Shown here: positions 49,897 to 59,340 of the stretch, one piece after another
How the letters are laid out: each line of letters begins with the position of its first letter
Numbering within the stretch: position 1 is the first letter of the stretch
Source: Stagnimonas sp965279705
GTDB lineage: Bacteria; Pseudomonadota; Gammaproteobacteria; Nevskiales; Nevskiaceae
Direction of reading: 5' to 3'
DNA: 64,000 nucleotides
Assembly (NCBI GenBank): GCA_965279705.1
Contig: OZ257257.1
Location: forward strand, 2,914,001 to 2,978,000
Made by a program: the position numbers and the translations under genes
The notes under the pieces: generated by a model
What the model was told of the DNA's origin: nothing
The model's input: the letters and a program-made list of their open reading frames with translations, nothing else
Databases searched by the model: none

Positions 49897-51953
49897 GTCA
49901 GCCCTGCGTAGACGCTGCGGGTTTCACCGGGCAGGAACTGCGTCTGGTCGTTGCCGTTGGCATTGCGGATCACGCCCGTGCTCGCGGCGTAATGCTTGTC
50001 GCCCAGATTGCGGGCTTCGGCGAACCAACTCAGCGTCGGCAGTAGCGCGCCGCCCGCCTTGAGGCCGAAGATGGTGTAGCCATCTGCGCTGAAGCTGTTG
50101 GCAAAGTCGATGAAGCTCTTGTCCGCCGTCTCAGTGGTGAACGCTACAAACTGCTGGCCGATATCAGCGCGCCACTCCGTGCGCACCAGCACCTCCGGCA
50201 CGCCGGGGATGGTGTTGTTGCCGAAGTTGGTGTCGTCATCCAACTTGAAGTTGTTGTAGAGGCCATTCACCCGCACCGTTGCCCAGGCTAGCGGCTTCAC
50301 ACTCACAGCGGCTTCGATGCCCTGATGGATGGTGCTCTCGGCATTCACCGTCACACCGCTGGTCTGGTTGCCGCCCACCGGCACCTGCACGGCGAGCAGC
50401 TCGTTGTTGATCTCGGCGCGATAGATGCTCACGTCCCAGTTAAACGGGCCGCTGATGCCGCGGCTGCCCAGTTCCGCCGTGACCGCACGCTGCGCCTTGA
50501 GCGGGCCGCCGGCAATGGCTTGCGGGGTTTCACCGAAGCTGGGCGGCTCGAAGCTGCCAGCGACATTGCCAAACACCTGCACGTCTTTCTGCAGGGCGTA
50601 GATCGCGCCGACCTTGGGCGAGAAGCCGACATAGCTGGCGTTATAAGTGCCGTCGGCCTGCCCCGCCGGTACGAACTGATCGAGGTTGTCGCGCGAGGCC
50701 TGCACCGCCTGCGCGCCACCGACCAGCGTCAGCCTTTCAGTGAGGCCGAACTGGTTTTCACCATAGGCGATGAAGTTGTTCGCGTTCTGGCGATAACGGT
50801 CAGTGCGCGCACCGCGTGCTTCAGTGCCTGCGGTGTTGACGTAGCTATCGCCCTTGGTCAGCCCGTATTGCGGATTCACGCCCAGCACCCAGCGGTTCTT
50901 GTAGCCCAGCAGCGTGTCGGTGTTGACGAAGCGCAGCGACAGGCCGTAGTCGAAGTTGTCCTGCGCCAGCACCTGGAAGATGGGGTGGTCGAGGCTCTTG
51001 CGGGCAGCGTAGAGCGCCAGCTCCGCCGTGGTGTTGTCGCCGACGCGCGTCACCGATTTGTTAGCGATGCGCAGCACCTTGGTATCGCGGCCCTGATCGA
51101 GTGCGGCGTCGCGGCTGCTGGCATTGGCCTGGGTCGGATCGTCTTCGAGCTGTGCCTTGGTGAGGCTGCCGGGCAGGTCGGATTCCGAGCGCGTGAGTGA
51201 GAGGAAGGTGCGGTTTTCGATGCCGTTGGCGAGGCGCACGCCGAAGTTGGACGTGAAGCGGAATTCGCGCTGCCGGGCGTGCTCGCGAAAGCCGTCCTGG
51301 CCGAAGTAGCCGATGGAAGCGAAGCCGTCGAGATTGCCCTTCACCAAGCCGCTGGAGGCATAGGCGCGGCCATAGCCGAAGCTGCCGCCTTCTGCCCGCA
51401 GCTCGGTGCCCGCGGTGTAGCCGGTATCGGTCACGAAGTTGACCGACCCACCCAGCGTGCCGCCGCCGTATTGCAGCGCATTGGCGCCGCGAAACACTTC
51501 GATGTGGCTGGCGGCGAGCGTGTCGATGCTTTGAAAATCACCGCCGCCATCGGCGAGGTTGAGCGGCACGCCGTCTTGCAGCACGGTGATGCCGCGGGTG
51601 TGGAAGGTGCGTTGCAACCCGCTGCCGCGGATGGACAAGCGCATTTCCTGCGAGCCGAAGCGGCTCTGCGCGAACACGCCGGCCGCCTGGCTCAGCGCAT
51701 CGCTCAAGGTGCCGGCGCGCTGGTCGCGCAGGTCGGCGCCGTCGATCACTGTCGCACCGCCGGCGGTGCGGGCAACTTCGGCGCGGGCATCGGCGGCGCT
51801 GTTCTGTGTGGAGGGATTGACGGCGGTGACGCTGACGGTTTCGAGCTGATGGGTGTCGGTGTGATCGGCCTGGGCGGCAAAGCTGGCAAGGGCAAACAGC
51901 GAGAAAGCAAAAGGCGCAGGCGCTAAGCGACCGGCCGAGAAAAAGGCGTTCAT
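49884..51953 (-). CDS. TonB-dependent outer-membrane receptor
   Basis: A 689-residue outer-membrane receptor. The signal peptide ends near AAQA, followed by a TonB box (ETVSVTA), plug domain (GTLSDALSQAAGVFAQSRFG, IRGSGLQRTFHTRGI, LQDGVPLNLADGGG) and the 22-strand barrel ending VYAGLTWTP. It is FecA/siderophore-receptor-like in the plug rather than OprC-like. Neighbours (PCuAC chaperone, DUF2946, PepSY) suggest a copper or other metal chelate. The ATG at 51953 gives the signal peptide; the longer frame reads through the preceding gene. A short hairpin-rich gap of 88 bases separates it from the PCuAC gene. Confidence 0.92.
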   Translation of the reverse strand: MNAFFSAGRLAPAPFAFSLFALASFAAQADHTDTHQLETVSVTAVNPSTQNSAADARAEVARTAGGATVIDGADLRDQRAGTLSDALSQAAGVFAQSRFGSQEMRLSIRGSGLQRTFHTRGITVLQDGVPLNLADGGGDFQSIDTLAASHIEVFRGANALQYGGGTLGGSVNFVTDTGYTAGTELRAEGGSFGYGRAYASSGLVKGNLDGFASIGYFGQDGFREHARQREFRFTSNFGVRLANGIENRTFLSLTRSESDLPGSLTKAQLEDDPTQANASSRDAALDQGRDTKVLRIANKSVTRVGDNTTAELALYAARKSLDHPIFQVLAQDNFDYGLSLRFVNTDTLLGYKNRWVLGVNPQYGLTKGDSYVNTAGTEARGARTDRYRQNANNFIAYGENQFGLTERLTLVGGAQAVQASRDNLDQFVPAGQADGTYNASYVGFSPKVGAIYALQKDVQVFGNVAGSFEPPSFGETPQAIAGGPLKAQRAVTAELGSRGISGPFNWDVSIYRAEINNELLAVQVPVGGNQTSGVTVNAESTIHQGIEAAVSVKPLAWATVRVNGLYNNFKLDDDTNFGNNTIPGVPEVLVRTEWRADIGQQFVAFTTETADKSFIDFANSFSADGYTIFGLKAGGALLPTLSWFAEARNLGDKHYAASTGVIRNANGNDQTQFLPGETRSVYAGLTWTP

Positions 51954-51992
51954 GGGATTCCTGAAATGGGAGTTGGGAGACGCGCAGCGTCT

Positions 51993-52029
51993 TAGCGTGC
52001 GTCGCGCTAAACGACGCACCCCGCGCGAG
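51993..52029 (-). other. Inverted repeats between the PCuAC and TonB-receptor genes
   Basis: The spacer holds TTAGCG paired with CGCTAA (19 bases in all) and further GC-rich self-complementary sequence (CGCGCGAGCGCGCG). Such structure between operon genes can lower distal expression or stabilise the proximal message. No T-run follows, so it is not a clear terminator. Confidence 0.35.
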
Positions 52030-52041
52030 CGCGCGAGCCGC

Positions 52042-52524
52042 TTAGTGCGTGTGCTGGCTGTGGTCGGCTTCAGCCGACGGGGCTTCGCGCGGCTCCACCT
52101 GCAAGGCGGTGGTGACCGTGCCCGCACGCTCGAAATTGAGCGTCACCGGCACCGGCACGCCCTCTCGCAAGGGCTCGCGCAGGTCGAACAGCATCAGGTG
52201 CATGCCACCCGGTGCAAAAGCCACTGGCTTGCCAACCGGCAGCGCCACACCTTGGGTAAGGGCGCGCATCTGCATCACGCCGTCCTTGATCTGGCTTTCG
52301 TGGATTTCGACACTGCCCGCGACCGGGCTTTTCACCGAGATCAGGCGATCGGGCTTGCTGCCCTGATTGATGAGAGTAAAGAAACCCACTCCAGGCACGC
52401 CCGGTGCGGCGGTGGGGTGGCTGTAGGGATGGTCGATGGCAACCGGCGTGCTGGGTGCAGCGGCAATCGTGTGTGTGCTGGCGCAGGCCAGCAGCACAGC
52501 GATGGAAAACAGGCGGCAATTCAT
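52042..52524 (-). CDS. PCu(A)C-type periplasmic copper chaperone
   Basis: A 160-residue exported protein (signal to about residue 22). The copper site follows the H-M-X10-M-X21-H-M pattern: VEIHESQIKDGVMQMR and GGMHLMLFDL. The tail SQHTH adds more ligands. PCuAC proteins deliver Cu(I) to cytochrome oxidase or to uptake systems. It follows the DUF2946 gene (68-base gap) and precedes the TonB receptor gene. Confidence 0.92.
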   Translation of the reverse strand: MNCRLFSIAVLLACASTHTIAAAPSTPVAIDHPYSHPTAAPGVPGVGFFTLINQGSKPDRLISVKSPVAGSVEIHESQIKDGVMQMRALTQGVALPVGKPVAFAPGGMHLMLFDLREPLREGVPVPVTLNFERAGTVTTALQVEPREAPSAEADHSQHTH

Positions 52525-52592
52525 GGTGTCTCTCTAATAACGGGTACGAAGATGGCTGGTGTGCGCGAGCGCGCCAGCCCCATGCGGGCGTT

Positions 52593-52979
52593 TTAGAGAG
52601 TGGGCGGACCGCGCACCGGCGGTAGCCACAGCCGTTGCGCTTCCAAGGCAAGGGCCGACACGGCCAGTGGCTGAACAGGTGCCATTCGCGCATACAGGGC
52701 AGCGCTAGGGTCGAGAGGCAACCCACCATCGGCAGAAGCGGCGCAAACACAGGCGTGGGGCTCCCCCGGCATGGTCGCCGATGACTTGCCTTCACTGCCG
52801 ACCGTAGGCGAACCGGGCGCGCACCACACCAGTGCGGGGTCGCCCTGCATCAGCACTCCGGCCAAGGCCGCGTGTGGGATCAGCCCCTTGAACAGCGCGA
52901 GAAACAGCACCCAAGCCCATGCGCGCGCGCGCCAGCCGCTCAAGGCGGTATTGCGAGACGGATGAGGGATTTGCTTCAT
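52593..52979 (-). CDS. DUF2946-like small exported protein
   Basis: A 128-residue protein with one N-terminal hydrophobic segment (AWAWVLFLALFKGLIPHAAL) and, further on, a metal-ligand-like PHACVCAA. The layout (TM, variable loop, HxCxC, Pro-rich end PPVRGPPTL) fits the DUF2946 group found with copper receptors. The ATG was chosen over the longer frame because it begins MKQIPHPSR just before the TM. It is the first gene of the four-gene operon; a 167-bp gap divides it from exbD. Confidence 0.72.
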   Translation of the reverse strand: MKQIPHPSRNTALSGWRARAWAWVLFLALFKGLIPHAALAGVLMQGDPALVWCAPGSPTVGSEGKSSATMPGEPHACVCAASADGGLPLDPSAALYARMAPVQPLAVSALALEAQRLWLPPVRGPPTL

Positions 52980-53146
52980 GGCAGGATTGTAGCCAGCCCT
53001 TCCGGATACGGCATAGATTTTGTCTCTATATGCGCATTCACATTGCGCCGTCGACACCCTGCACCTGCATCGGGGTCGCACGCTATCATTTGGCTATACC
53101 TCCCCCTCATCTGTGGTGATGGGAACCCTCACATTGGAGATTCAAG

Positions 53147-53623
53147 ATGGGCGCAAGCATCAAACAAGGCGGCGACGAAGCAGGCCCGGTCGCCGAGATC
53201 AACGTCACTCCGCTGGTGGACGTGATGCTGGTGTTGCTAATCATCTTCATGGTGTCGATGCCAGCGATGATGAATCAGCTGGTGATCGAGATCCCGAAAA
53301 AGTCCAACACCCCGCCGCCGCTCAACGTCAAACCCAAGCCGACGATGTACGTGCTGCTGGATGACGCGGGTGCCTATTACTTGCAGTTTGGCCTCGACGG
53401 CGTGCCAGAGCCGGTGCTGTTCGAAGAACTGCCCGCCAAACTCATTGCCACCGCCAGCGACTACACCAAAGAGTTGGTTTATGTGAAAGCCGCACCTCGC
53501 ATCGACTACGGCCGCGTGGTGATGTTGATCGAATTGATGGGCAAGACCGGCTATGAAAAAGTTGCTCTCGATAAAAATGAAACCGCTGCCCAGTTGGATG
53601 CGCCCGCTGCACCCCCCACCTGA
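53147..53623 (+). CDS. ExbD/TolR-family biopolymer transport protein
   Basis: A 158-residue inner-membrane protein with a single N-terminal TM containing the essential Asp (INVTPLVDVMLVLLIIFMV) and a periplasmic domain. In complex with ExbB it turns the proton gradient into force for TonB-dependent transport. No exbB or tonB is adjacent, so partners are elsewhere. It is divergent from the metal-uptake operon that ends with a TonB receptor, a sensible functional link. Confidence 0.9.
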   Translation: MGASIKQGGDEAGPVAEINVTPLVDVMLVLLIIFMVSMPAMMNQLVIEIPKKSNTPPPLNVKPKPTMYVLLDDAGAYYLQFGLDGVPEPVLFEELPAKLIATASDYTKELVYVKAAPRIDYGRVVMLIELMGKTGYEKVALDKNETAAQLDAPAAPPT

Positions 53624-53637
53624 GCTTATCGCGATCC

Positions 53638-53673
53638 ACAAAAAAGCCCGCGCAGTGCGCGGGCTTTTTTGTT
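53638..53673. terminator. Bidirectional terminator between exbD and rpoH
   Basis: ACAAAAAAGCCCGCGC pairs with its complement around AGT, with six-base A and T runs. It closes both convergent genes. Confidence 0.92.
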
Positions 53674-53688
53674 GACTGCCTTCAGCTG

Positions 53689-54558
53689 TCAGGCTTCGAC
53701 GGTTTCAATCGCCTTGCGTAGTTTCTTCATCGCCGCCGATTCGATCTGGCGGATGCGTTCTGCCGACACGCCGTATTCGTCACCCAGCTCTTGCAATCCA
53801 GCTTTCTCGCCATCGGCCAGCCAGCGGCGGGTGAGGATGTCGCGCTCGCGGATGTTGAGCGAGACCAGCGCACCCCGCATTTTCTCTTCGCGCGCATCCT
53901 GCCACTCGGCTTCTTCGATGGCGGCGATGTCGTTGCGGGCATCGGCCAGATAATCTTCCGGCATGTAGGCCTCTTCACCGTCGCTCGAAGGCGTGGCGCT
54001 GAAGCTCATGTCGGAATTGCCCAGACGCGCTTCCATCTGCATCACTTCCTCGGGCTTCACCTTCAAGTCCTTGGCGATGGCCTGCACTTCTGCTGCGTTC
54101 ATCCAGCCGAGGCGCTTCTTGGCACCGCGCAGGTTGAAGAACAGCTTACGCTGCGCCTTGGTGGTGGCGATCTTGACGATGCGCCAGTTCTTGAGGATGT
54201 ACTCGTGAATCTCGGCCTTGATCCAGTGCACGGCGAATGAAATGAGGCGCACACCCTTGTCGGCGTCGAAGCGCTTCACGGCCTTCATCAGGCCGATGTT
54301 GCCTTCCTGAATAAGGTCGGCCATGCCCAGGCCGTAGCCCTGGTAGCCACGGGCGATGTGCACCACGAAGCGCAGGTTGGAGACGATCAGCTTCTGGGCC
54401 GAGGTCAGGTCGTTGCCGTCCTTCAGCTGACGAGCAAGTTTTTGCTCTTCGGCAACGTCCAATACCGGGATGCGGCTGACGTGCTGAATATAGGAGTCCA
54501 CGCTGCCGGTCAGCAGGGCGGGATAAGCGTTGGCGCGTAAAGCGATAGCGGTGGTCAT
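53689..54558 (-). CDS. rpoH: Heat-shock sigma factor sigma-32
   Basis: A 289-residue sigma-70-family factor. Region 2 contains NLRFVVHIARGYQGYGLGMADLIQEGNIGLMKAVKRFD, and the RpoH box region (residues 130-140) reads KAQRKLFFNLR. Region 4 has LQELGDEYGVSAERIRQIES. It directs transcription of chaperones and proteases. The ATG has GGGAG eight bases before. A CIRCE-like operator lies about 30 bases upstream over a likely promoter. The gene order rpoH-ftsX-ftsE-ftsY matches other Gammaproteobacteria. Confidence 0.97.
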   Translation of the reverse strand: MTTAIALRANAYPALLTGSVDSYIQHVSRIPVLDVAEEQKLARQLKDGNDLTSAQKLIVSNLRFVVHIARGYQGYGLGMADLIQEGNIGLMKAVKRFDADKGVRLISFAVHWIKAEIHEYILKNWRIVKIATTKAQRKLFFNLRGAKKRLGWMNAAEVQAIAKDLKVKPEEVMQMEARLGNSDMSFSATPSSDGEEAYMPEDYLADARNDIAAIEEAEWQDAREEKMRGALVSLNIRERDILTRRWLADGEKAGLQELGDEYGVSAERIRQIESAAMKKLRKAIETVEA

Positions 54559-54584
54559 CGGTCAATCTCCCAATGCGGCAATAA

Positions 54585-54614
54585 AGATTAGCACTCGTGA
54601 ATTGAGACTGCTAA
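54585..54614 (-). promoter_or_regulatory. rpoH promoter with CIRCE-like operator
   Basis: TTAGCACTC (54588-54596) and GACTGCTAA (54606-54614) are separated by nine bases. This is the CIRCE element (TTAGCACTC-N9-GAGTGCTAA) with one mismatch. On the rpoH strand TAATCT (-10-like) and TTAGCA (-35-like) overlap its arms at an 18-base spacing, so HrcA bound here would block RNA polymerase. No hrcA gene is in the window. Confidence 0.7.
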
Positions 54615-54708
54615 GTGGGATGTAAGTTGCGCCATTGCACCTGAATAAGGAAATAACCAGTTTCGATAACAACGATGCAGTCGCGCTATCAGCTTGCTGG
54701 CTGCCCGG

Positions 54709-54730
54709 TTGACGGCCGATTTACCGTCAA
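54709..54730. repeat. Inverted repeat after ftsX
   Basis: TTGACGG (54709-54715) and CCGTCAA (54724-54730) form a perfect 7-bp stem with an eight-base loop, six bases beyond the ftsX stop. There is no T-run; it may be a weak terminator or processing signal between ftsX and rpoH. Confidence 0.4.
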
Positions 54731-54736
54731 TGCCCG

Positions 54737-55690
54737 CTATTGCGGTTCAATTTCGCGCAAGTGTCGCGATACCGTCCACCAGGCGCCAATCCAGCCCAGC
54801 ACGATACCGGCTGCGAACATCACCAGTGTGGCATCCAGCGGCAAGCCCTTGAGACGGTAATCGGAGGCGTAAAGTGCCGCCAGCTCGCTTGCAGGCTGCG
54901 AAAGCGCAAACACCGCCGCGAACACCAGGCCATAGGCAATGGCTCCGCCCACCAGGCCGTACCAAAGACCCGTATATAGAAACGGTCGGCGAATAAAACC
55001 ATTGGTCGCGCCGATCAGTTTCATCACCACGATCTCGGCGCGCTTGGCTTCGATGTCGAGACGAATGGTGTTGCCGACGATCACGATCACGGCAAGACCG
55101 AGCACGCCGGCAATCAGCAACACCAGGCGCTGGATCAGCGACAGCACCGCATACAGACGGTCAAGCCACTGGCGGTCGAGCTTCGCCACTTCGACCTCGG
55201 GCAACTCACCCAATTCAACCACCAGCGCATCAATCACCGGCCGTTGCACACCCTTGACCGGGGTGATGGTGATGACCGCCGGCAGCGGATTGCTCTCGAG
55301 CAAATCGAGTGCGGCCCCGAACCCGGACAGCGCCTTGAACTCGGCCAGGGATTGATCGCGCGAAATGTAGATGGCGTCCGCCACGCCGGGACGCGTCTTG
55401 AGCTTGCCAATGAGAGCTGCCGCCTGCGCAGGCGTGGTACTGTCTTTGAGAAACAACGAGGCTTGCAGCGTGGTTTCCCACGAATAGCTGACGGCGTTGA
55501 TGTTGCGCACCATCGTGTGCAGGCTGGCAGGCAGCGCCAAGGTGATGCCGATGACGAAACAGGTGAGCAAGGCGCCCGAAAGATTGCGGTAGAAACGGCG
55601 AAGCGTGAACACCACCTCTCGCGCATGGCCCTGCGCGAAACGCGACAAGAAATTGGGGCGCAGCTCTGCGTTTCCTTTAGCCGAAGTCAA
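54737..55690 (-). CDS. ftsX: Cell-division protein FtsX
   Basis: A 317-residue membrane subunit of the FtsEX complex that activates peptidoglycan hydrolases at the septum. TM1 is near residue 40, a periplasmic ECD follows (YSWETTLQASLFLKDST), and three more TMs end the protein. The C-terminal loop KRAEIVVMKLIGATNGFIRRPF is typical of FtsX. No ATG lies near the start; the frame opens with TTG inside the end of ftsE (14-base overlap), and CTG or TTG codons downstream (near an AAAGGA) are alternatives. Confidence 0.93.
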   Translation of the reverse strand: MTSAKGNAELRPNFLSRFAQGHAREVVFTLRRFYRNLSGALLTCFVIGITLALPASLHTMVRNINAVSYSWETTLQASLFLKDSTTPAQAAALIGKLKTRPGVADAIYISRDQSLAEFKALSGFGAALDLLESNPLPAVITITPVKGVQRPVIDALVVELGELPEVEVAKLDRQWLDRLYAVLSLIQRLVLLIAGVLGLAVIVIVGNTIRLDIEAKRAEIVVMKLIGATNGFIRRPFLYTGLWYGLVGGAIAYGLVFAAVFALSQPASELAALYASDYRLKGLPLDATLVMFAAGIVLGWIGAWWTVSRHLREIEPQ

Positions 55691-56381
55691 CAGTCTTCTC
55701 CATCATTTCTGGCGACTGCCGCGTGCTGAGCTGGCCCTTGTCGAGGTGGATGACGCGGTAGGGTAATTTCTTGATGAGGCTCACGGCATGGGTCGCCACC
55801 AGCACCGACACGCCCACTTCGTTGAAGCGGCGGAACAGCTCCATCACTTCCTTCGCCATGCTGGGATCGAGATTACCGGTAGGTTCGTCGGCCAGCAGCA
55901 GCTGCGGCTTGGCGACGATGGCGCGGGCGATACCGACCCGCTGCTGCTCGCCACCCGACAAGGTGATGGGCATGACTTTCTCCTTGCCCAGCAGACCCAC
56001 CGCATCCAGTGCGGCGCGCACGCGGCGGCCGATGTCGTCGTGGCCGATGCCACGGATCACCAGCGGCAAGGCGACGTTGTCGAACACCGGACGGTCGTAG
56101 AGCAGGTTGAAGTTCTGGAACACCACACCGATCTGCTGACGAAAAGCAGGAATCTGCCGAGACTTCACACTTGCGATGTTCTGGCCATTGACCATCACCT
56201 GCCCGCGGGTCGGGCGCTCCAGCAGCGCGATCAGTTTCAGCAGGGTCGATTTGCCTGCGCCGGAAGTGCCCGTGAGAAACGCCATCTCACCCTTCGCGAG
56301 CGTGAAGGTGACATCGGAGAGCACATCACCCACGCCTTCGTAGCGATGGCTGACACGATGAAAATGGATGATGTCCGCCAT
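55677..56381 (-). CDS. ftsE: Cell-division ATP-binding protein FtsE
   Basis: A 234-residue ABC ATPase. Walker A is GTSGAGKSTLLK, the signature is LSGGEQQRVGIARA and Walker B is LLLADEPTGNLD. With FtsX it forms the divisome transporter-like complex that controls murein hydrolases. It lies 38 bases after ftsY and overlaps ftsX. Confidence 0.97.
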   Translation of the reverse strand: MADIIHFHRVSHRYEGVGDVLSDVTFTLAKGEMAFLTGTSGAGKSTLLKLIALLERPTRGQVMVNGQNIASVKSRQIPAFRQQIGVVFQNFNLLYDRPVFDNVALPLVIRGIGHDDIGRRVRAALDAVGLLGKEKVMPITLSGGEQQRVGIARAIVAKPQLLLADEPTGNLDPSMAKEVMELFRRFNEVGVSVLVATHAVSLIKKLPYRVIHLDKGQLSTRQSPEMMEKTVDFG

Positions 56382-56419
56382 CGAGTGCTTAAGTCCGGTT
56401 TGTTTTCGTGCTGCTGTTT

Positions 56420-57349
56420 TTAGGCACCGATCAGCGCTTCGACATAGGCCTCGGCATCGAAGGGCTCAAGATCCTCCATCCCCTCTCCGAGACCGACAAA
56501 ACGCACGGGCAGTGACAGGCGACGAGCAATCGCCAGCAATATGCCACCTTTCGCAGTGCCATCCAACTTGGTGATGATCAAGCCCGTCAGGCCAATGGCT
56601 TCATGGAATTGCACGGCCTGATTGAGTGCATTCTGGCCAGTAGTGCCATCGACCACCATCAGCACTTCGTGCGGTGCGTAGGCATCGTGTTTTTGCAGCA
56701 CGCGCTTCACCTTGCGCAGCTCATCCATCAGGTGCGTCTGCGTATGCAGGCGGCCGGCGGTGTCGGCAATGACCAGATCAAAATCACGCGCCTTGGCCGA
56801 TTGCACGGCATCGAAAATCACGCTGGCCGAGTCTGCTCCTGCGCCTTGAGACAGCACCGGCACGCCGGCCCGCTCGCCCCAGTGTGTGAGCTGTTCGACA
56901 GCCGCCGCACGAAAGGTATCGCCCGCGGCCAGCACCACTTTCTTGCCCTCGCGCTTGTAGCGGGCGGCGAGTTTGCCGATTGTGGTGGTCTTGCCGACGC
57001 CATTCACGCCGGCGACGAAGATGATGTACGGCTTGATGAAGCTGGGAATCACCAAGGGCTTGGCGATGGGTAGCAGCAGTTCCAGCAGTGCGGCTTTCAG
57101 CAGCGCCTTGAGCTGCGCCTCGTTCTTGACCTTGCCGAGCCGCACCTGTACGTCGAATCGCTCGATCAGCCATTGCGTCGCCTCTACCCCGGCATCGGCC
57201 ATCAGCAGGCGGGTTTCGAGTTCTTCCAGCGCGTCGGGCTTGAGTTGTTCGGCCGCGAACAGGCTGCCCATGTCGCGGGTCAGCCAGCTGTCGCCGCCGA
57301 CGCTCTTGTTGAGCTTGACGCGAAACTTTGCGAGCGCAGATTCAGACAT
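56420..57349 (-). CDS. ftsY: Signal-recognition particle receptor FtsY
   Basis: A 309-residue GTPase receptor for the SRP, which brings ribosomes to the membrane. G1 is GVNGVGKTTTIGKLA, G3 is DTAGRLHTQTHLMDEL and G4 is TKLDGTAKGG. The long acidic A domain of E. coli FtsY is absent, leaving the short NG form. It begins 3 bases after the hemL stop. Confidence 0.97.
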   Translation of the reverse strand: MSESALAKFRVKLNKSVGGDSWLTRDMGSLFAAEQLKPDALEELETRLLMADAGVEATQWLIERFDVQVRLGKVKNEAQLKALLKAALLELLLPIAKPLVIPSFIKPYIIFVAGVNGVGKTTTIGKLAARYKREGKKVVLAAGDTFRAAAVEQLTHWGERAGVPVLSQGAGADSASVIFDAVQSAKARDFDLVIADTAGRLHTQTHLMDELRKVKRVLQKHDAYAPHEVLMVVDGTTGQNALNQAVQFHEAIGLTGLIITKLDGTAKGGILLAIARRLSLPVRFVGLGEGMEDLEPFDAEAYVEALIGA

Positions 57350-57352
57350 GCG

Positions 57353-58651
<1,299 letters not shown>

Positions 58652-58710
58652 TACGGCAGGTCAGAGTGCACAACGGCGGGGTGCGCAGTGTAGGCGATAC
58701 CAGCGCTCTC

Positions 58711-59340
58711 TCAGGCATCGAATAACTGTGCGTAATCCCTTGCAGCGGCTTTGACATCGCCGCTGCCGAATACCCCTTCCACCGCAGCGATAAAGTTTGC
58801 GCCCGCTGAGATCAACGGCGCTGCATTGTGCGGCGTGATGCCGCCAATGGCGCACAGCGGCACATGCAGCTGCGCACGCGCGCTACTCAGCAATTCCAGC
58901 GGCGCCCGCGCTGCCAGCGGCTTGGTGGCGGATGGATAGAACGCGCCGAAGGCAACATAACTGGCCCCTGCGGCTTGTGCCTGCAGCGCTTTTTCCAGCG
59001 ACTGGCCGCAGGTGGCACCGATGAGCGCATTCGGGCACAGCTGTCGCGCTTCAACGAGTGCGCCGTCGTCCTGACCCAGGTGCATGCCATCTAGCCGAAA
59101 CGCCGCCACGTCCGCCGCCGGCCCGTCGTTGAGGATGAGCGGTACGCCGGCTTGTCGACACAGGTTTTGCAGCTGCAGCGCATGACGATGCCGCGTCGCG
59201 ACGTCGTTGAGCTTGTCGCGGTACTGGACGATGACGGCGCCGCCTTCTATGGCTTGTTCCACTGCACGCAACAAGGTGAGCTCATCCCGGCAGATCGCCG
59301 CCGATGTGATCGCGTAGAGCCCTCGTGATGGTAGAGGCAT
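58711..59340 (-). CDS. thiE: Thiamine-phosphate synthase
   Basis: A 209-residue TIM-barrel enzyme that joins HMP-PP and thiazole phosphate to thiamine phosphate. Blocks: VQYRDKLND, LILNDGPAADVAAFRLDG, GMHLGQDD, YVAFGAFYPSATKPLA and CAIGGITPHNA. Its ATG overlaps the thiD stop (TGATG). An in-frame GTG lies directly upstream. Confidence 0.96.
   Translation of the reverse strand: MPLPSRGLYAITSAAICRDELTLLRAVEQAIEGGAVIVQYRDKLNDVATRHRHALQLQNLCRQAGVPLILNDGPAADVAAFRLDGMHLGQDDGALVEARQLCPNALIGATCGQSLEKALQAQAAGASYVAFGAFYPSATKPLAARAPLELLSSARAQLHVPLCAIGGITPHNAAPLISAGANFIAAVEGVFGSGDVKAAARDYAQLFDA

Noticed and set aside
49884..51953. OprC/NosA-type copper receptor
   Set aside because: The plug sequence looks FecA-like; only the neighbours suggest copper.
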